Shown: positions 38,526-51,224, counted from the stretch's first letter. The stretch: 64,000 nucleotides of DNA from Saxidomus purpurata (GCA_022818135.1 JAFMSR010000008.1:30351365-30415364), one strand, 5' to 3'. Made by a program: numbers and translations. The notes: generated by a model from the letters alone, not told the origin.

Positions 38526-40226
38526 TCGTCGGAAATAACCATCACGTGAATCACGGAGAAACCTCGGATCGGGGAGAAAGAAGGATAATTGCCACAGAAA
38601 ATATCTTGTCAACCTGGCCCAACCCTATTCACTGTACAATTAATGTACAATTACATGTTTACTAATAATAAAATTAGCCAGCTAGTAAGATGAAAGTTAC
38701 TTTCCATATTTCAAGTTTCTGTGGTTTACATAACACACTTGAACACATATTTGAAAAATTCAGTTTACCTAGATTTTTATTTGATCTTTACCATCAAAAC
38801 AATGAGTAACTGCCAATTACATTTTATGTTTTCAAAGAAACGCTTAAGTGAATAAACAATTTCCCACAGACACTGTTTACGTGCAAATAATCATTACTTA
38901 ACAATCGTTATATTTAGTGACCTCTAGCTAGATGTCTTCTTGGCTTGTCATGTTTTACTGTATCCTATCAATCACCTTAGTTTTAATTATTACACAGACA
39001 CACAAGTCATTACATGAACGTTGAACGAAATTCGTATTCCAACCATAAAAGGGCTTGGTTAAGTAAAATGTCTTACTTGACTTCCTGTAAAATTTGACAT
39101 GACGGAATAACGACGCCATATTCTCGGTGTTATGATAAAATCTTACCTAGGACTTTTTAGCAGGATATATTATTGTCTCGACACCGGTAATTAATGGAAG
39201 ACGATCAAGCTTCATTCTTTGTCTTTTTTGCTATTGTTTCAAGTCGGTGGTGACGTTCACTTAGCCATAGGTATAGATATATTGGCTCCTGCAAATGAAT
39301 AAAAAAGGGTTTATGAGTTTAAGATATGTAAAAAAGGGTAAAAGATAAAGCGTGCCAAGTGCCTTAATCTGGACAGGGTCCATCATTCGGACATGGTTAT
39401 TTAAATCCATGATAAGTTTAGTTAAGGAACCCTGGTCAGAATTTAATGATACTTGGCCACATAAGTAATAAGTACATTGTAGGTCCAGAACAACCCACTT
39501 CAAAACAGACCACTTCCAGAACAGACCGGTACCAGTAAGGCATAGTCAAGAACGGCTCACTTTAAAGTGTTGTTTTATTATAGTTAGTTAGTAAAAACAA
39601 TTTCGTTGAAGGGAATTGTCGCTGATCAAGATATTCGTGTTATTAATAATAATTAGCGTTTTTAGAAAGGTCACGTTCTAAAAGGCTGACTTCTTATTTT
39701 TAAAATGAAATTGTATCATTATTCGCTTCGCACATCCGGGTACTGAAAAAATATTTCCATTCGGGATAGGTGATTACTTGGCTGTCATCGCTGGTCTCTA
39801 TGCATCTTTAACTTTGAATAATGTAATAACCAAGATTAGAAATGAAAGAAGACGACAATCTTCCATCACCTTGAAACTATCAGATTGTTTTTATAATAAT
39901 TCTATGTTGTCAAAAGCTTTTTGTTTCGTTTAAAATAAATTTAAACTTGCATACGAGTCAACGGTAAAGTCCGAGTTTTCACCTTTTACCGAATGAAGAA
40001 ACGAACGCGACCTAATAATCCGATTGGTTAACTGGTCAGTATGACGTCACGGCGAAGCCGAGAATACAATGAGAGAAGTTTTAAGAAGCTCAATTACACA
40101 GGTATAAGTATGTTCTAGGAAGAAATAAACCTCCTGCATGACATGATATCAAATTGTTATTCACAGTACTAGCTTTATGGACGAAATAGCAGATATGTCT
40201 GTGAAAAGAAAAAATAATTAGGCCGA

Positions 40227-40868
40227 AGTCAGGGGTGTAACTTGTATAAGTTATTTTGAAAATAACTTCTGTAAGTGATATTTGAAACATTTTGTTAATA
40301 AAATTACTTCCCTTTGCTGAAAGAATTAACTCCCTTGAAAGTTGAGGTGACCAAAATAAGGGAACTATTTGAAAATAAAGTATACAGGTTCCAAATCAAC
40401 ATTTTACTTTTTCTTGAATTTCTTCATTACTAGCAGATTACCTCTGTAAATACCTTTAGATAAGAGAAAGAAATGCAGGTTCTTTCTTTATAGCTGAAGT
40501 AATGACTTTTCCATTAGACATAATGGATTTATTGCCAAAATGTCTAACAGATGACCTGAAAAATGCCCTACTTCAAAGCCCATGCGCAAGAAGGTTTTGT
40601 CGGTGCAGTGCGTAACATATTTTATTTCATAATCTTGAAGTTCAGTGATCAAAGAAATAGAAAAAAAATGTGTAACTCCCGAGAAAATTTGTATCTTTTG
40701 TGAAAAAATGATGTTAAATCTTTGTACTGTTTGGCCGAAAGTAACTTGAATAAGTGATCATGACTGAAAAATAAGTGATTAAGTGAGTGATGTATAAAAG
40801 ATAAAAATAACTTGCAGAAGTTATCTAAAATAACACTAAAATAACTTAAACAAGTTACACCCCTGACT
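40227..40868. mobile_element. 642-bp MITE with AGTCAGGGGTGTAACTTGT ends
   Basis: The left end AGTCAGGGGTGTAACTTGTA, followed by TAAGTTATTTTGAAAATAACTTCTG, is matched in inverse orientation at 40805-40868 (CAGAAGTTAT...AAGTTACACCCCTGACT). Internal sub-repeats of AAGTTATTTT give extra foldback potential. No clear target duplication and no coding capacity. Confidence 0.8.
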
Positions 40869-41160
40869 GGTAATTATTGTATTTCAAAGAAATAGTTAAA
40901 AATTTTCCTGTGCAATCTTTAGGGTTTCAAAATTGGACATAAATGGTAATCGATGATTTTAAATAATCGGACAGCTGCTTTCGATCAATCTTCAATGATA
41001 TAATCAAAATTTTTCTACAAAAGTAGTTAATTACACAATATATTGTCACAACTTAAATAAACTTTTTTAATAGAATTTATACTCAAACAAGTAAATAACA
41101 GTCAACACTGAACAATACTTTCTATCCCTTGTAAAGCACTCAAAATAGCAGACGCCATTT

Positions 41161-43019
41161 TTAGCTCGACTATTCGGAGAATATGGAGAGCTATTACAGT
41201 CACTTGTGTGTCGGCGTCGGCGTCGGCGTTGCTTCTTTGGTTAAAGTTTTGCCTGCTAAGTACTATCATGCACATATCTCAGTAACCACTTATGATATTG
41301 ACTTGAAACTTTGTTCATGTCTTTAGGGGTGTCATACAATCAAGGCAGATAACTCTTGAAAAAATTTAGTACAAATTATGGCCCTTGTTTGACTTTGAAA
41401 ATTTGGTTAAAGTTTTGCCTGCTAGGTACTATCATGCACATATCTCAGTAACCACTTATGATATTGACTTGAAACTTTGTTCATGTCTTTAGGGGTGTCA
41501 TACAATCAAGGCAGATAACTCTTGAAAAAATTTAGTACAAATTATGGCCCTTGTTTGACTTTGAAAGTTTGGTTAAAGTTTTGCCTGCTAGGTACTATCA
41601 TGCACATATCTCAGTAACCACTTATAATATTGACTTGAAACTTTGTTCATGTCTTTAGGGGTGTCATACAATCAAGGCATATAACTCTTGAAAAAATTTA
41701 GTACAAATTATGGCCCTTGTTTGACTTTGAAAATTTGGTTAAAGTTTTGCCTGCTAGGTACTATCATGCACATATCTCAGTAACCACTTATGATATTGAC
41801 TTGAAACTTTGTTCATGTCTTTAGGGGTGTCATACAATCAAGGCAGATAACTCTTGTATAAATTTAGTACAAATTATGGCCCTTGTTTGACTTTGAAAAT
41901 TTGGTTAAAGTTTTGCCTGCTAGGTACTATCATGCACATATCTCAGTAACCACTTGTGATATTGACTTGAAACTTCGTTAATGTCTCTAGGGGTGTCACA
42001 CAGTCAAGTCAGATAACTCTTGTATAAATTTAGTACTAATTATGGCCTTTGTTTGACTTTGAAAATTTGGTTAAAGTTTTGCCTGCTAGGTACTATCATG
42101 CACATATCTCAGTAACCACTTATGATATTGACTTGAAACTTGTGTAATGTCTTAAGAGGTGTCACACAGTCAAGACAGATAACTCTTGTTTAAATTTAGT
42201 ACAAATTATGGCCCTTGTTTGACTTTGAAAATTTGGTTAAAGTTTTGCCTGCTAGGTACTATCATGCACATATCTCAGTAACCACTTATGATATTGACTT
42301 GAAACTTTGTTCATGTCTTTAGGGGTGTCATACAATCAAGGCAGATAGCTCTTGTATAAATTTAGTACAAATTATGGCCCTTGTTTGACTTTGAAAATTT
42401 GGTTAAAGTTTTGCCTGCTAGGTACTATCATGCACATATCTCAGTAACCACTTGTGATATTGACTTAAAACTTCGTTAATGTCTCTAGGGGTGTCACACA
42501 GTCAAGTCAGATAACTCTTGTATAAATTTAGTACTAATTATGGCCTTTGTTTGACTTTGAAAATTTGGTTAAAGTTTTGCCTGCTAGGTACTATCATGCA
42601 CATATCTCAGTAACCACTTATGATATTGACTTGAAACTTTTGTAATGTCTTAAGAGGTGTCACACAGTCAAGACAGATAACTCTTGTTTAAATTTAGTAC
42701 AAATTATGGCCCTTGTTTGACTTTGAAAATTTGGTAAAGTTTTGCATGCAAGGTACTATCATGCACATATCACAGTAACCACTTATGGTAGTTATATCAA
42801 ACCTTGCAATAGTGTTCAGGGTAAATTTTGTATCAAACAATTAATTTACCAAAAATTAAATCTATAGTTATAGATTTTGACTTTTTTTATGATTCAACTT
42901 TCCTAGTTTATACTTAATAGTTAGCAGAATTTTGTTTTGCTATTACACTGATAAAAGTTTTGTTTTATTAGCAAACACCCACAATAGTCGAGCGTGCTGT
43001 CTTATGGACAGCTCTTGTT
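41161..43019 (+). mobile_element. Helentron/pearl-like element with about 10 tandem units
   Basis: Same subfamily as 13026-14220: start TTAGCTCGACTATTCGGAGAA; about ten ~166-bp units marked by TTAAAGTTTTGCCTGCTAGG (near 41240, 41405, 41571, 41737, 41903, 42070, 42236, 42402, 42569, 42735); end AATAGTCGAGC, hairpin GCTGTCTTATGGACAGC, TCTTGTT. Several units are nearly identical, and blocks of two to three units repeat as higher-order sets (for example AATGTCTCTAGGGGTGTCAC recurs three units apart at 41970 and 42478), which points to recent array growth. Confidence 0.85.
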
Positions 43020-44330
43020 GTAGTCAGACTGACCTCCCTTGCGAGCAGTTAAATAACAGCAAGAAAAAGAGGACCCAATATCTACTTGATCATCGTTTAA
43101 ACTGTAGTTAATAACTTGTTTGATGTAACCAACATGCATTCACTGAAGAAAATATGCTAATGAACACTAAGTAGACGTAAAACTTGACTACTGACAATTC
43201 CTTTTAATGATCAATTAATTTAATATTCTAACATGACTGACAATTTTGTCTCTATATACAAATAGTAGAAAATTATGTTATTTTAAACCATAAACAACGC
43301 GGAAACAGATATGCTGTAAACATGACGTCATATTGCACAGCATGATGTTAAATGAGCGTTCGCATAGAAAATAACGCTTTACATTTATTCATCTTTTGTA
43401 ATATCTGGTCATGTTAGAATCAAAATAGCATCCTTTTCAGCAGTGTTATCTTCTAATAAACAATGATTTGTCATACTGATGCACAGTTTTTAACAACTCA
43501 GGCCTCCGGCCTTCGTGGCTAATTACTGCATATCAGTACTCCAAATCATAGTTAATTAAACGATGAACACAGCTAGAACGGATGTTATTTCATAAATACG
43601 TCAATAATATTTTAAAATGGGCCGTTCTGGACCTAAAAATGGGCCGTTATGGACTGGACCTTTTTGATAGTGGGCTGTTCTGGTACTAAACCAGTTTGTA
43701 TCATGGCTACTGCATATTTGTATAGGAAAACACTGTACTGTATTTGTGATAATTTGCATTGTGTAAGGGGGCGGAGCTTAGACCGTGCTCTATCTACAAT
43801 AGAGCACATGATCTATCTGCAATAGAGAACACTTTTCAGATTTTTTTTCGAAAACAAAAACAAGCAACAATTGCCAAAGAAAAGATGTAGCTCTGTAAAA
43901 TTGACTTAAACTTAAATGTTTAAGAGGAATGGACGGGTGGACATACATATACACGAACTCGAAACACGAGTCTCCTTAGCAGTTTATATCATGCAGTTTT
44001 CATTTGTGAAAGCATGATGTCGTCGACATATGATCTAAAGGAACTTGTGAAAGAATGATATCATCTAATTCTTCTAATTGACTGAACTCAAGTTCATTAG
44101 CCATCTGTAACAAAACATTATCCTGCAATTCTAAAATATCCATACTGCAGTGTTCATCTGTCCTTCCTAGCATTCTTTTTTTTAAGGGAACTGACAAAGA
44201 TCAGAGTGACTAAACAATATTAACGTGATCCCACCCACTTTGTTACGTCACACGATGTTTCGGGGCCTGTGAGCTGTCAATCAAAAATGTACATGATGGT
44301 GTACGGCCATTATCAACGGCCATAATACAA

Positions 44331-44428
44331 ATCAGATAGAGTGACTGTTTGCTCAAATAATTACGTCATTTCTCGGGGGCTACGCCCCTCGAAATAACAT
44401 AATTATTCTCGCAAACAGTACTCTATCT
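44331..44428. mobile_element. 98-bp foldback element with 7-bp target duplication
   Basis: The arms AGATAGAGTGACTGTTTGC and GCAAACAGTACTCTATCT are nearly perfect complements; the centre TCTCGGGGGCTACGCCCCTCGA continues the stem. Direct repeats AATACAA lie at 44324-44330 and 44429-44435. CTCTATCTACAATAGAGCAC at about 43788-43808 is a related short copy. Confidence 0.75.
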
Positions 44429-44439
44429 AATACAAGTAC

Positions 44440-44790
44440 CATGCCAGGTTGTGCATGGTTCATGTTTCGGGTCACTAGGCCAAAGGTCAAGGTCACAGGA
44501 TCTCCAGATAGTTAAATCATGTGGACGCTAAATCTCCAAAATCCCTGGTCAGAATTAAATGATTCTTCACAGAAGTGATAAGTACCATGCCATGCTGTGC
44601 ATGGTTCATGGTTCGGGTCACTAGGTCAAAAGTCAAGGTCACAGGGTCTTCAGTTAGTAAAATCTTGTGGATGATAAATCTCCAAAACCCCTTGACATAA
44701 TTTAATGATACTTGACAGAAGTGATAAGTACAATGCCTAGTTGTGCATAGTCCATGTTTTGGGTCACTAAGTCAAAGTCATCCTTTATAA
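44440..44790. repeat. Tandem repeat, about 130 bp per unit
   Basis: Three units share AAGTACCATGCCATGCTGTGC, TTCGGGTCACTAGG(T/C)CAAA, GTCAAGGTCACAGG and TAAATCTCCAAAA(C/T)CCC. Related modules appear at 39355-39460 and 56220-56760, so the unit family is dispersed. Confidence 0.65.
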
Positions 44791-45150
44791 TTGAGGCTTC
44801 AGTGGGTTTAGCAGTTTTGCCTATATAATCTATACAAAATTTAATAAAACTCAAAGCCTTTTCTAAGAAAATGTATTCTGGGGAGTATTTTGATAAAACT
44901 TTGAAGAAATGATCACGTAGTCTAATGATTAACTACCAGTATGAAAATGAATATTATACCTTGAAAAATACGGGTACGGTACCGGTGATGTTAAGTTGTT
45001 TTCCTTGTGTGATAAAATTTTATAGAAACTTTTAAAAGTAAATTTCTTGCGTAAAAACAGCTGAACCCCTTTACTGAAAAAGAGTTGACCCCATCCAATG
45101 TGAGGTCTTACAGGTTTTAGGCTGTTCTTTTATGTAGTCCCCTTAACCTG

Positions 45151-45932
45151 TTGGGCAGATGCTACCCTACTCGCCCCGGCGTCCGCGTCACACCTTGGTT
45201 AAGTTTTTCGTACCACCTCACTTTATTTCAAAACCATTAGAGGTATTGCTTTGAAACTAACCATACTTGTTTACCATCATGACCTACATCAACAGACAAG
45301 AGTACATAACTCTGTCAAGGTTTTTGACAGAATTATGGCCCTTTCTTACTTAGAAAATACATTGAATATGGGTAAAATCCACTTATTGCCTTAACCCTTT
45401 GAGATATTGCTTTGAAACTGTGAATGCTTGTTAACATCATTACCCCCATCTGTAGGCAAGAGAAGGTAACTCTATCAGGGATTTGTTGTAAAAATTAAAG
45501 CCCTTTATCGTCTTAGAATCTTGGTTAAGTTTTTCGTACCAGTCTACTTTTTGACTAAACTGTTTGAGATATTAATCTGAAAGTTGGAATACTTGTTTAC
45601 CAACATGATCCCCAAACATAGGCAGGAGAAGGTAATTCTGTCAAGGATTTTATTTGAATTATGGCCCTTTTTGACTTAGAAACTCAGTTAAAATTTTCAT
45701 TCTTGTCCACTTAATGACTTAACCATTTGAGATATCACTTTGAAAGTTGGAGTACTTATGTACCATCATGAGACCTATCTGTAAGCAAGAGAAGATAACT
45801 CTGTGAAAATGTTTCTTGATTTGTACTTAGAAATTCCTAGTTAAAGTCTTGTGTGCCCTTAACTGTCAAAGTTTTGTTTTATTGGCAAGCACTAAAAAAG
45901 TCGAGCGCGCTGTCCTACTGATAGCTCTTGTT
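45151..45932 (+). mobile_element. Helentron/pearl-like element, 5' end degraded
   Basis: It is colinear with 3755-5268 but lacks the canonical TTAGCTCGA start. It has CTCGCCCCGGCGTCCGCG, degenerate ~165-bp units, and the end AGTCGAGCGCGCTGTC with hairpin and GCTCTTGTT. It serves as the empty-site reference for the two insertions in the first copy. Confidence 0.75.
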
Positions 45933-46222
45933 ATGATCAAAGTACATTAAGGTTCATGATGCTTAAATTATAACTCATTGGCATTTTCTTCTTTATAAAC
46001 AATCACTTTTTAGTCAATACAATTTATTTTGAAAATCATTATTTAATTAAATTATATAATTTTCATTGTCATCCTTTTATCAACTGATGCAGATGGTGCT
46101 TTTTTTCAGAGAGCTGGGACAAGTTGGTGTATGTTTTAATTGTAATCTAATTCACTCTAATACCAAAATATTATCAATATTAGAAAATTACTGAATGCTC
46201 TTCTGAACTTTCAGGTTAAGAG

Positions 46223-48277
46223 ATGGGTGAGCCTCAACAAGTCAGTGCATTTCCTCTTCCTCCAATGCAGTATGTAAACCAGTATACAGATGAGAATGTG
46301 AAGAGGGGACGAGCCCCGCCAGCACCTCCTGTCATACAGGTACAGTTGACACACCCTGCAGGAAAACCATCGCTCAGTTTCTGTGATTTGTTCAGATCCA
46401 AACCAGCCTGTGTTTCTTGATACCATACTGTTAAAACAATAGCATGTATCATTTAACATGCTCAAGAGTTACAATTTTAATAAAGTTTTTACAAAGTGTC
46501 TTTGATAGAAGGATCATAGTATATCAGCCACATTTTGCTTCAAATATTGTCTACTTGGCCTATCTCAACCAAACTACACTGTAATGTACCTTTGGTGATC
46601 CTATGTTAGGATCTTCAAGGAAGAACACTGGTTGTTATGGTAACTGAAAGGCAATGCTTTACAAATTTTCCTATCCAAAGCCATGAGTTCCAGAGCTTTT
46701 AATAGATATCGTTAATGTTTGTTGTATGAAAAGAACCGCTTGGTAAATTTTGGCCCTTTCTTAGAGGTCTCAAGTAATTTATCAATACCATGAATATATG
46801 ATAGAAACTTTAAAAAATTTCCTGTTCAAAACCACAAATTCTTCTAGAATTGCTCATGTCTGTTAACTTAACATGACCCCCATGTTGTTATAGGTGCAGT
46901 TGGTGATCTGTGTTTACAATAAAAACATAAGTCAAGAAGTTTCTTGTCAACACTTCAAAGCTCATGTCAACATTTGTTTTACTGGAACAAATCTATGTAG
47001 CTCATACATGTATGCCTTGCCAGTTTAGATCGAAAGAGAATTTTGAGAATAATAGGTACATGTGTACTTATTTGTAATATGATGGGTCCTTCTATCCCAC
47101 ATAATTTTAATGTTGACCCTGCAAGCATGTATTAATAAAGCACAGAAAAATACAAACAGCAAACTACTGCTGATCTCAAGACAATTAATATGCAAATCAA
47201 TCATGAGCATTCAGCAAACATAAATTTCCCTTATTCTGAAATAAACACCAATTACAAATATGCATATATTCATAACATACAGATCTAATCCCTAAAACTT
47301 GTTTCTAATTCTGTTTGATAATTAATACAGTAAAGTATACTAAAATGAGTTACTTCCCTTTAACTATAGATTTTTATGTTTTATGATCAGTTAATGAGAT
47401 TAAGAATTTGTGACTGTTACAAATAATAGAATACAAAGTGCGGGAAAGGGTGCTAAACGACGAACACCGGGAAGGTTGAGATTAATTTAGATGGACTGGT
47501 TTCGGTCTTATCAAGATCTTCTGTTATAAATAATATTGGATAGTTACTGTATTTAGTTTATTTTGTATGGCTCAAATACAGACTGCTTCCTTTAAAAAGT
47601 AAATTTCCCATTTTGCATAATCAATAAATGAAAAAAGATTATTGAAAATTAAAGATTGTATATGAGTTACTTATTCCTTCAAATTTACTTTCAGTGGTTT
47701 TTTTTTTATTGACAAATTGTTTTTGATTTTGCAGGACACATATACGATGTTTGGCAATTCTTTCACCGCTGATGACATGATCATTCGTCCATTGGAATCT
47801 CAAGGTTTTAGACGTCTTCATCCACAAAGTTACGACCATAAACGTGAACTTAAAAAATTGAATCATTCGATACTGGCAAACTTTCTTGATTTACTAGACA
47901 TTTTAATTAAAGCCCCAGACTCGCCAAAAAGAAATGAAAAATTAGAAGACTTAAATCTCTTATTTATTCACATGCACCACCTGATTAACGAGTTCAGACC
48001 TCATCAGGCACGAGAAACTTTACGTGTGATGATGGAACTTCAGAAGAAAAGAAGGCATGAGGTAGCCGAAAGGTTCCAGGTGCATCTAGACAAAGTTACT
48101 GAGCTTATACAGAAGAGTCTGACGGCATTACCGGATGAATTTAGTTTAGACTCGAAGGTTTTAGTAAAAAGTGAAATTTTAACATCTGAGATGGACGAGC
48201 CAGAGCAGAGGCAGGATAATGAAGAGTGCGATCAACTTGATCGAATGATGTGTGACATTGTAGATGGCATGAACTAA
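46223..48277 (+). CDS. MED7: Mediator complex subunit 7 (MED7), 2 coding exons
   Basis: MED7 is part of the Mediator middle module and forms a hinge with MED21; Mediator bridges activators and RNA polymerase II in the nucleus. Coding exons 46223-46339 and 47735-48277 join in phase 0 and give 219 aa (human 233). The N-terminus [20 protein letters not shown] is almost the vertebrate sequence; after the splice come [65 protein letters not shown] and [11 protein letters not shown]. These helical segments include the coiled-coil region that pairs with MED21. The C-terminal tail is acidic and diverged, as in the family. A splice acceptor (CTTTCAG at 46208-46214) sits 8 nt before the ATG, so a non-coding 5' exon probably lies upstream. 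Confidence 0.97.
46340..47734 (+). other. MED7 intron
   Basis: A 1.4-kb AT-rich intron with a T-rich tract before the acceptor. I recognise no repeat family or RNA gene in it. Confidence 0.6.
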
Positions 48278-49095
48278 ACAGAAGCAGAATATTTACTGGT
48301 TTTAAAATATATTTGCCTACAGTAATTGCGATGATGCAAGCTACAGTGTATTAGCCATGTAATCAGTAAGAACAAATATAGTACATGTACAATATCAATG
48401 AGAAAAGTCGAGAATTTCAGTGTTATTATTGTATACAATCATGTGTTACAACAGCAACTTGATTGATAAATGCAAAACATGTAGAAGAAACATCAATAAG
48501 TGTTCTTTAGCAAAGATTGCCAAAACAGATATTAAAACACTGTTAATATGTAAACAGTATAACAGTTCAACATGTATGTTTTGTAAGACCCAGTGACCAC
48601 AGAAGACTATCAACCAACAAGGGGTCTGGCTCCAAAACTCTTGAAAGGATATTTATAGGTTAACATTATGTGTTTGTTACCTTTATGATATTTTAAGACT
48701 TCTTAACAAATTTCAGGGCTAATTTGGTGGAAATGTCATTCAGAAAAGCTGAGAAAGTGCTATTCAAGGCAGTTACATAGTATCTGAAAAAAAAGATGAA
48801 ACCATTAACATTGCAAGTCCACTCTTGGCTTGTGACTTAAACTGGTTGAATCAGGCGAAAGATTACACAGTTTGCTCCGATTAGACTAAAATTGTTGTAT
48901 TAAAATTCAAAATATTTTATGGTGTTTTAGCAGTGCCCTATTTGGCAACATTGATTAAAGACTGGGAGGCCGAGTAGCAAGTCCTGTTAAATATGACCAT
49001 TTTGTGTTGCTTTAAGGGAGTTAAAGTAAGAATGTCACCTTGTTTTTACATAGTATTGCTATGATACTAAGATAATACTGTGACTGTCTATTGTA

Positions 49096-49101
49096 AATAA
49101 A
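49096..49101 (+). terminator. Candidate poly(A) signal for MED7
   Basis: AATAAA about 820 nt after the stop codon, in GTAAATAAAAG context. It is the first strong match I noticed. Confidence 0.4.
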
Positions 49102-49489
49102 AGTAAAACAGGAAGGGTTACTACAGGTATTATTTGACTAAATGTGGTGGGGTCTATCTGACAAGAACATGTGAGGAAGTTGCTTATGTCTGGAGTGTTG
49201 GTCATCTGTAGTTGATGAGATGAAGTTGATGAAGCAATGAAATAATGTAGTTTTTATTCTGTGTTCTTTCATTGTACCTACATATACATAGAGCAGCTGA
49301 ATTGCTATGTGTAGTATAGGTGAGGCATGATCATGTGTATAAATATTCTTATAGGTTGGGCATAATCATGTGTCTTCAATTTACCTTCTCACAATAGTTA
49401 TTTCAAACTAGTAACAGGGAGCAAGGTCCTGATTGTAAGATATCAATCACTTTGACATGAACTGTCAACTAACAAGGTCTTCTCTGATC

Positions 49490-49781
49490 CACAAGGCCTA
49501 GAACTTAGATATTTAGTATGTAGCGTTGCCTCCAATGCCTTATGGACCTTTACCAAGATTGTTTAAATCATGACCAATGGTTGAAAATTAACCCTTCCCG
49601 GGTGGGCGGGCCAGTGCTCACTTGATTTTACATAGGCTTATATAGGGAAAACTTCAAAAATCCACGAGGCTCACAGATGGAGATTAGACCACTACAGATT
49701 ATGTTCAAATCATGATCATTTGTATTATTGGTAATTGATATACAGGTGCGTGATATAGGGCCATCTTGACCCTCTTGTTCA
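49490..49781 (+). mobile_element. Tail fragment of the GGTGAGC-hairpin repeat family
   Basis: It shares CACAAGGCCTAGAACTTAGATATTTAGTATGTA with the unit at about 12320-12360. It ends AGGTGCGTGATATAGGGCCATC followed by CTCTTGTT, comparable with the 12830 and 30221 ends. Confidence 0.5.
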
Positions 49782-51224
49782 ATTTATGTACACTACATCA
49801 CATAACTGTCATTGTACAATAAATTGTACATTGTACAGTTCACTGTGCACAAATTCTGAGTAATCCATTTCAGTTCTAGTTCATTTTCTAATTAATAACT
49901 AGATAAAAACCTAGAAGTACTGCATTGTCGTTTATAAATGACAAAAACTTGTTAGAGTCCCTGTCCCCCCCCCCCCCACCCCACCGCCGTTTTTGTTAAG
50001 TGTTGCCTTAAAAGCATTTAGGGTGGGTGCTTTGACTACATGGTCGGGGAGCTTATTACAAGGATTCACAACTCTTTGACTGAAGGTTCCTCTCCAGTGT
50101 TATTTTTGCCCTGCATTTGAACATCGAAAGAATACTCTAGCAGATCTATTTTACAACTAAAAACTGTGGTATTTTGGTAAGAGCAAGTTTTCAGTTGACA
50201 GTGTGTTGAATAGGAAGGGAAAGCAGGTTACACATTTTAAGACATTCATGTGTGAAGTCCTAACTAGAAAAGTTCAAACAAAATTTTGGTCAAAGTTGGT
50301 AAGATGTTGTATTTGACAGTTTATGTTATTTATCTCTTACCAGGTTTGTGCTTGTAAATTTTATGCTTAACAAATAAGATTAGATTTAATCAAAATGCTT
50401 TAATTGATATACTACATTGTATATAGTACAAAAATATATTTGCATAGGCCAAACAGCACTATAGAGCTAGAAGTCAGAATTTTATCCGTCAAAGGGAGGG
50501 GATGGGGGATTTTGATTTTACTGAGATGACTGGAGACTGGTTACATGTAATGTTCTGCATAGAAATCATTCATCGGATTTTGAAAATCTTGTAGAAATAA
50601 TCCCTATGTAACTCACTGCCAAGTTTGCTCAAGAGCAAAAACTTTGCATGGTAGCACAACTTTCATCAGTATAGTTACATATGCACTGCTGTTTTGAAAT
50701 TGGGTAAGCGACAGATGACCATCATTGCCCTCTTGTCTAATCAATCATAGTGGACATTGGCCAAGGATGTCTGATCTGCTATGTGCTTAAGACGGTCAAT
50801 TTCTGTTGCCATGGTTACCAAAATTTCTAACTGAATTACGACAGCAACAACGTGGTAAAACCTTTTCACGGAGGGATGTCTCGTATTTGGGATAATAAGT
50901 ATTCCATTATGTCATGTTGCGTAATGTCTGTCTGGAATTACGGACAAAAAGAGTAAAGCAAACCCTTGCGTTGAACTTAGGTCCCCATCGTAACTGTGTA
51001 AAAGTACGAATTTTTTTCATCACATAGAGGCTATTGGTGATGTTTTCACCTCAAATTCTTGATAAAAAGTCGCAGCTGATGGCACAATAAGAACGTATAT
51101 CAGTTTGCCTGGGTAAATTGATAAGATTGTTTGCATGGTTCGCCGTCCTCTCAGTTGGAAGGATCAGGTCCAAAATCCTAGCTACGGTAATGCAGCGTTT
51201 ACAATCGTACTTTATTCACGAATG

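Larger units (their letters stand above)
39478..43690. repeat. Region bounded by inverted GGTCCAGAACA repeats
   Basis: The left edge has AGGTCCAGAACAACCCACTT and a second CCAGAACAGACCGGTACC. The right edge (43613-43690) has, inverted, GTACCAGAACAGCCCACT and GGTCCAGAACGGCCCAT. These imperfect inverted edges could be the ends of one ~4.2-kb DNA element that later received the inserts at 40227 and 41161, or two independent repeats. No target duplication was found. Confidence 0.4.
38526..46222. other. Intergenic interval between ETFDH and MED7 (head-to-head)
   Basis: The interval contains both 5' flanks. CG-containing, promoter-like sequence lies at about 38440-38600 and 39110-39130, but no core promoter could be defined. 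The remainder is repeats (39478-43690, 44331-44428, 44440-44790, 45151-45932), listed separately. The minus-strand ORF at 44000-44197 is not convincing as a gene. Confidence 0.5.

Noticed and set aside
38465..38665. 66-aa plus-strand ORF with a good start context
   Set aside because: It overlaps ETFDH exon 1 in antisense, has no recognised domain and no donor that leads to a known gene.
44000..44197. 65-aa minus-strand ORF (SMDILELQDNVLLQMANELE)
   Set aside because: It has an amphipathic acidic look but no recognised family, no flanking exons and lies among repeats; chance or a transposon remnant.
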